Source: Flavobacterium sp. ZT3R18
GTDB taxonomy: Bacteria; Bacteroidota; Bacteroidia; Flavobacteriales; Flavobacteriaceae
NCBI RefSeq assembly: GCF_007097385.1
Contig: NZ_VJZS01000002.1
Span: 283,164 to 347,163 of the forward strand
DNA length: 64,000 nt
Reading direction: 5' to 3'
Shown here: in pieces, positions 62,460-64,000 of the stretch
Layout of the letters: the number at the start of each line of letters is the position of its first letter
Numbering within the stretch: the stretch's first letter is position 1
Notes under the pieces: model-generated
What the model was told of the DNA's origin: nothing
Seen by the model: only the letters and a program-made list of their open reading frames with translations
The model's database searches: none
Program-made: the position numbers and the translations under genes

Positions 62460-62470
62460 AGTAACTGCTA

Positions 62471-64000
62471 TTATTTAATATCTTTTAATCGTAATTGAAT
62501 GCTCACTTTATCATTCCACTCATTTTCATCGATGCAATATACGGCATCAAATTCTTTTTGATTGCCCGTTAAATCTTTTTTGTTCCCTAATCCAAAACCG
62601 ATTGCTGTTAATCCATCTGAATCATTTTGCTTTACAAATAGCTTTAAATGCTCATCCTCAGAACCTAGTGTTTTGGCGTAGCCGGTGTCTCTTATTTTTT
62701 TGGTTAAAAAAACAGGAGTCATATTTAAGGGGCCAAAAGGTTCGAATTGTTTTAGAATCCGAATTAATTTTGGTGAAATGTCGTCAAAATCAATTTCGGA
62801 ATCAATCGTGATTTCCGGAGTTAGTTGATCGGGTTGGATGGTTTCCTGTACTGTTTTTTCAAAAGCATTTTTAAAATTTTGATAGTTCTCTTCCTTTAAA
62901 GTCATACCAGCAGCATACATGTGACCTCCAAATTGTTCTAAATGATGGGAACAAGCTTCGAGTGCGTTGTACACATCGAATCCTTTTACGGAACGTGCTG
63001 AAGCGGCATATTTATCTCCACTTTTTGTAAAGACCAACGTAGGACGGTAATAGGTTTCAATCAATCGAGAAGCTACAATTCCAATGACTCCTTTGTGCCA
63101 ATCTTCTTGAAAAACCACCGACGTAAAGTTTTTTTCTTCTTGATTTTCGGTTATTTGTAGGAGCGCTTCTTTGGTAATTTGTTTGTCCAGATCTTTTCGA
63201 TCAGAGTTGTATTGCTCAATTTCGGAAGCGAATTGTTGGGCTTGTTCAAAATTAAATTCGGTCAATAATTCTACTGCATGATTACCATGTTTGATGCGAC
63301 CTGCAGCATTGATACGGGGGGCAATTATAAATACAACATCGGTAATGTCGAGCGTTTTCTTTTTTACTTGATGCACTAATGCTTTGATTCCCGGTCTTGG
63401 TTCTGCATTAATAACCTGCAATCCAAAATAAGCCAATACTCGGTTTTCGCCCGTCATGGGAACGATATCCGCAGCAATTGCCGTGGCTACCAAATCCAAG
63501 TATAATACTAAATCTTCTATGGTTTGGTTTCTATTGGCTCCGAGTGCTTGAATGAGTTTAAAACCTACGCCACAGCCACACAATTCGTCATAAGGATATT
63601 CGCAATCTTCTCGCTTTGGATCCAGAACAGCAATGGCTTCGGGCAAAAATGCTCCGGGCCTGTGGTGGTCACAAATGATGAAGTCAATGTTTCGCTCTTT
63701 TGCGTAAGCGACATGATCGATAGATTTAATCCCGCAATCTAGGGCTATGATGAGTGAAAAACCGTTGTCATCGGCAAAGTCAATTCCTTTATAAGAAACT
63801 CCATAACCTTCGGCGTAGCGATCTGGAATATAAGTGGCAACGTTGGGGTAATAGGTTCTTAAATAAGACGAAACTAGAGATACTGCTGTGGTTCCGTCTA
63901 CATCATAATCGCCAAATACGAGGATGTTTTCCTGATTGGCAATCGCTTTTTCGATGCGTTCTACCGCTTTGTCCATATCCTTCATCAAATAAGGATCGTG
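62471..64000 (-). CDS. recJ: Single-stranded-DNA exonuclease RecJ, N-terminus outside the window
   Basis: 5'-3' single-stranded exonuclease of recombination and mismatch repair. The frame runs to the right edge (HDPYLMKDMDKAVERIEKA), so about 50-60 residues are missing. DHH-family motifs are present: ILVFGDYDVDGTTAVSL, SLIIALDCGIKS, FIICDHHRPGAFLP, with DHH intact, and VATAIAADIVPM. The DHHA1 part follows: APRINAAGRIKHGNHAVELL, HKGVIGIVASRLIE, ASARSVKGFDVYNALEACSHHLEQFGGHMYAAGM. The C-terminal OB fold ends KVSIQLRLKDIK. Confidence 0.96.
   Translation of the reverse strand, partial: HDPYLMKDMDKAVERIEKAIANQENILVFGDYDVDGTTAVSLVSSYLRTYYPNVATYIPDRYAEGYGVSYKGIDFADDNGFSLIIALDCGIKSIDHVAYAKERNIDFIICDHHRPGAFLPEAIAVLDPKREDCEYPYDELCGCGVGFKLIQALGANRNQTIEDLVLYLDLVATAIAADIVPMTGENRVLAYFGLQVINAEPRPGIKALVHQVKKKTLDITDVVFIIAPRINAAGRIKHGNHAVELLTEFNFEQAQQFASEIEQYNSDRKDLDKQITKEALLQITENQEEKNFTSVVFQEDWHKGVIGIVASRLIETYYRPTLVFTKSGDKYAASARSVKGFDVYNALEACSHHLEQFGGHMYAAGMTLKEENYQNFKNAFEKTVQETIQPDQLTPEITIDSEIDFDDISPKLIRILKQFEPFGPLNMTPVFLTKKIRDTGYAKTLGSEDEHLKLFVKQNDSDGLTAIGFGLGNKKDLTGNQKEFDAVYCIDENEWNDKVSIQLRLKDIK

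Overview
The window is a stretch of chromosome from a member of the Bacteroidota, most likely the genus Flavobacterium or a close relative. The DNA is AT-rich. Many genes are preceded by the Bacteroidota -7 box TAnnTTTG, often with a TTG or TTTG element 19-21 bases upstream. The gene set is typical of flavobacteria: two TonB-dependent receptors with carboxypeptidase-like N-terminal domains, an OmpA protein with thrombospondin type 3 repeats, an IPExxxVDY protein, a DUF5689 lipoprotein, an HMG-CoA synthase family protein, AddA/AddB-like nucleases and a B-type succinate dehydrogenase. Nearly all the protein genes are core metabolism or housekeeping. I see no phage, plasmid, CRISPR array or transposase.

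Layout. 1-8.8 kb: the 3' end of tryptophan 2,3-dioxygenase, an M23 lipoprotein, pgi, a TonB receptor, a small membrane protein, an RlpA-like protein and a CYTH protein. 9-12.5 kb: dinB, a duplicated tRNA-Asn locus with a GIY-YIG gene between the copies, and rseP. 12.7-20.8 kb: an Old Yellow Enzyme, a Gfo/Idh/MocA oxidoreductase, an MFS carrier, and a TonB receptor paired with a DUF5689 lipoprotein. 20.8-25.3 kb: the leftward operon acpP-fabF-rnc-IPExxxVDY-pyk. 25.5-30.2 kb: purN, rnhA, a toxin-antitoxin pair, a PfkB kinase and a PurF homologue. 30.3-30.9 kb: three tandem small-RNA-like units. 31-41.8 kb: superoxide dismutase, the AddA-like helicase-nuclease, kbl, ompA, the AddB-like nuclease and a small ABC pair. 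41.9-48.6 kb: leftward genes ending in the glyoxylate operon aceB-aceA, with a divergent RamB/ScfR-type regulator at 48.8 kb. 50.3-56 kb: HMG-CoA synthase and sdhC-sdhA-sdhB, with a four-helix-bundle gene inserted between sdhA and sdhB. 56-64 kb: a nitrilase, an Ig-like lipoprotein, queD-lpxH, an acetyltransferase, an MFS carrier and recJ, which runs off the right edge.

The most interesting content is not in the proteins. First, 30317-30901 holds three copies of a unit with a consensus -7 box (one base off in copy 1), a 5' hairpin and a terminator hairpin. The copies are spaced about 243 bp apart, and the hairpin stems show compensatory base changes. This looks like a tandem array of small RNA genes. 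Second, two copies of a structured element (31762-31881 and 58617-58741) keep the same flanking sequence while the paired stem covaries. Third, a short palindrome of the form CCCGAWAGCTWTCGGG recurs and is nested inside other elements, including the D-loop of a truncated tRNA-Asn copy. Fourth, a GC-rich inverted repeat sits in frame inside the AddA-like gene. Fifth, the gene between sdhA and sdhB is flanked by imperfect inverted repeats, and related repeats recur without the gene near 8.2 kb.
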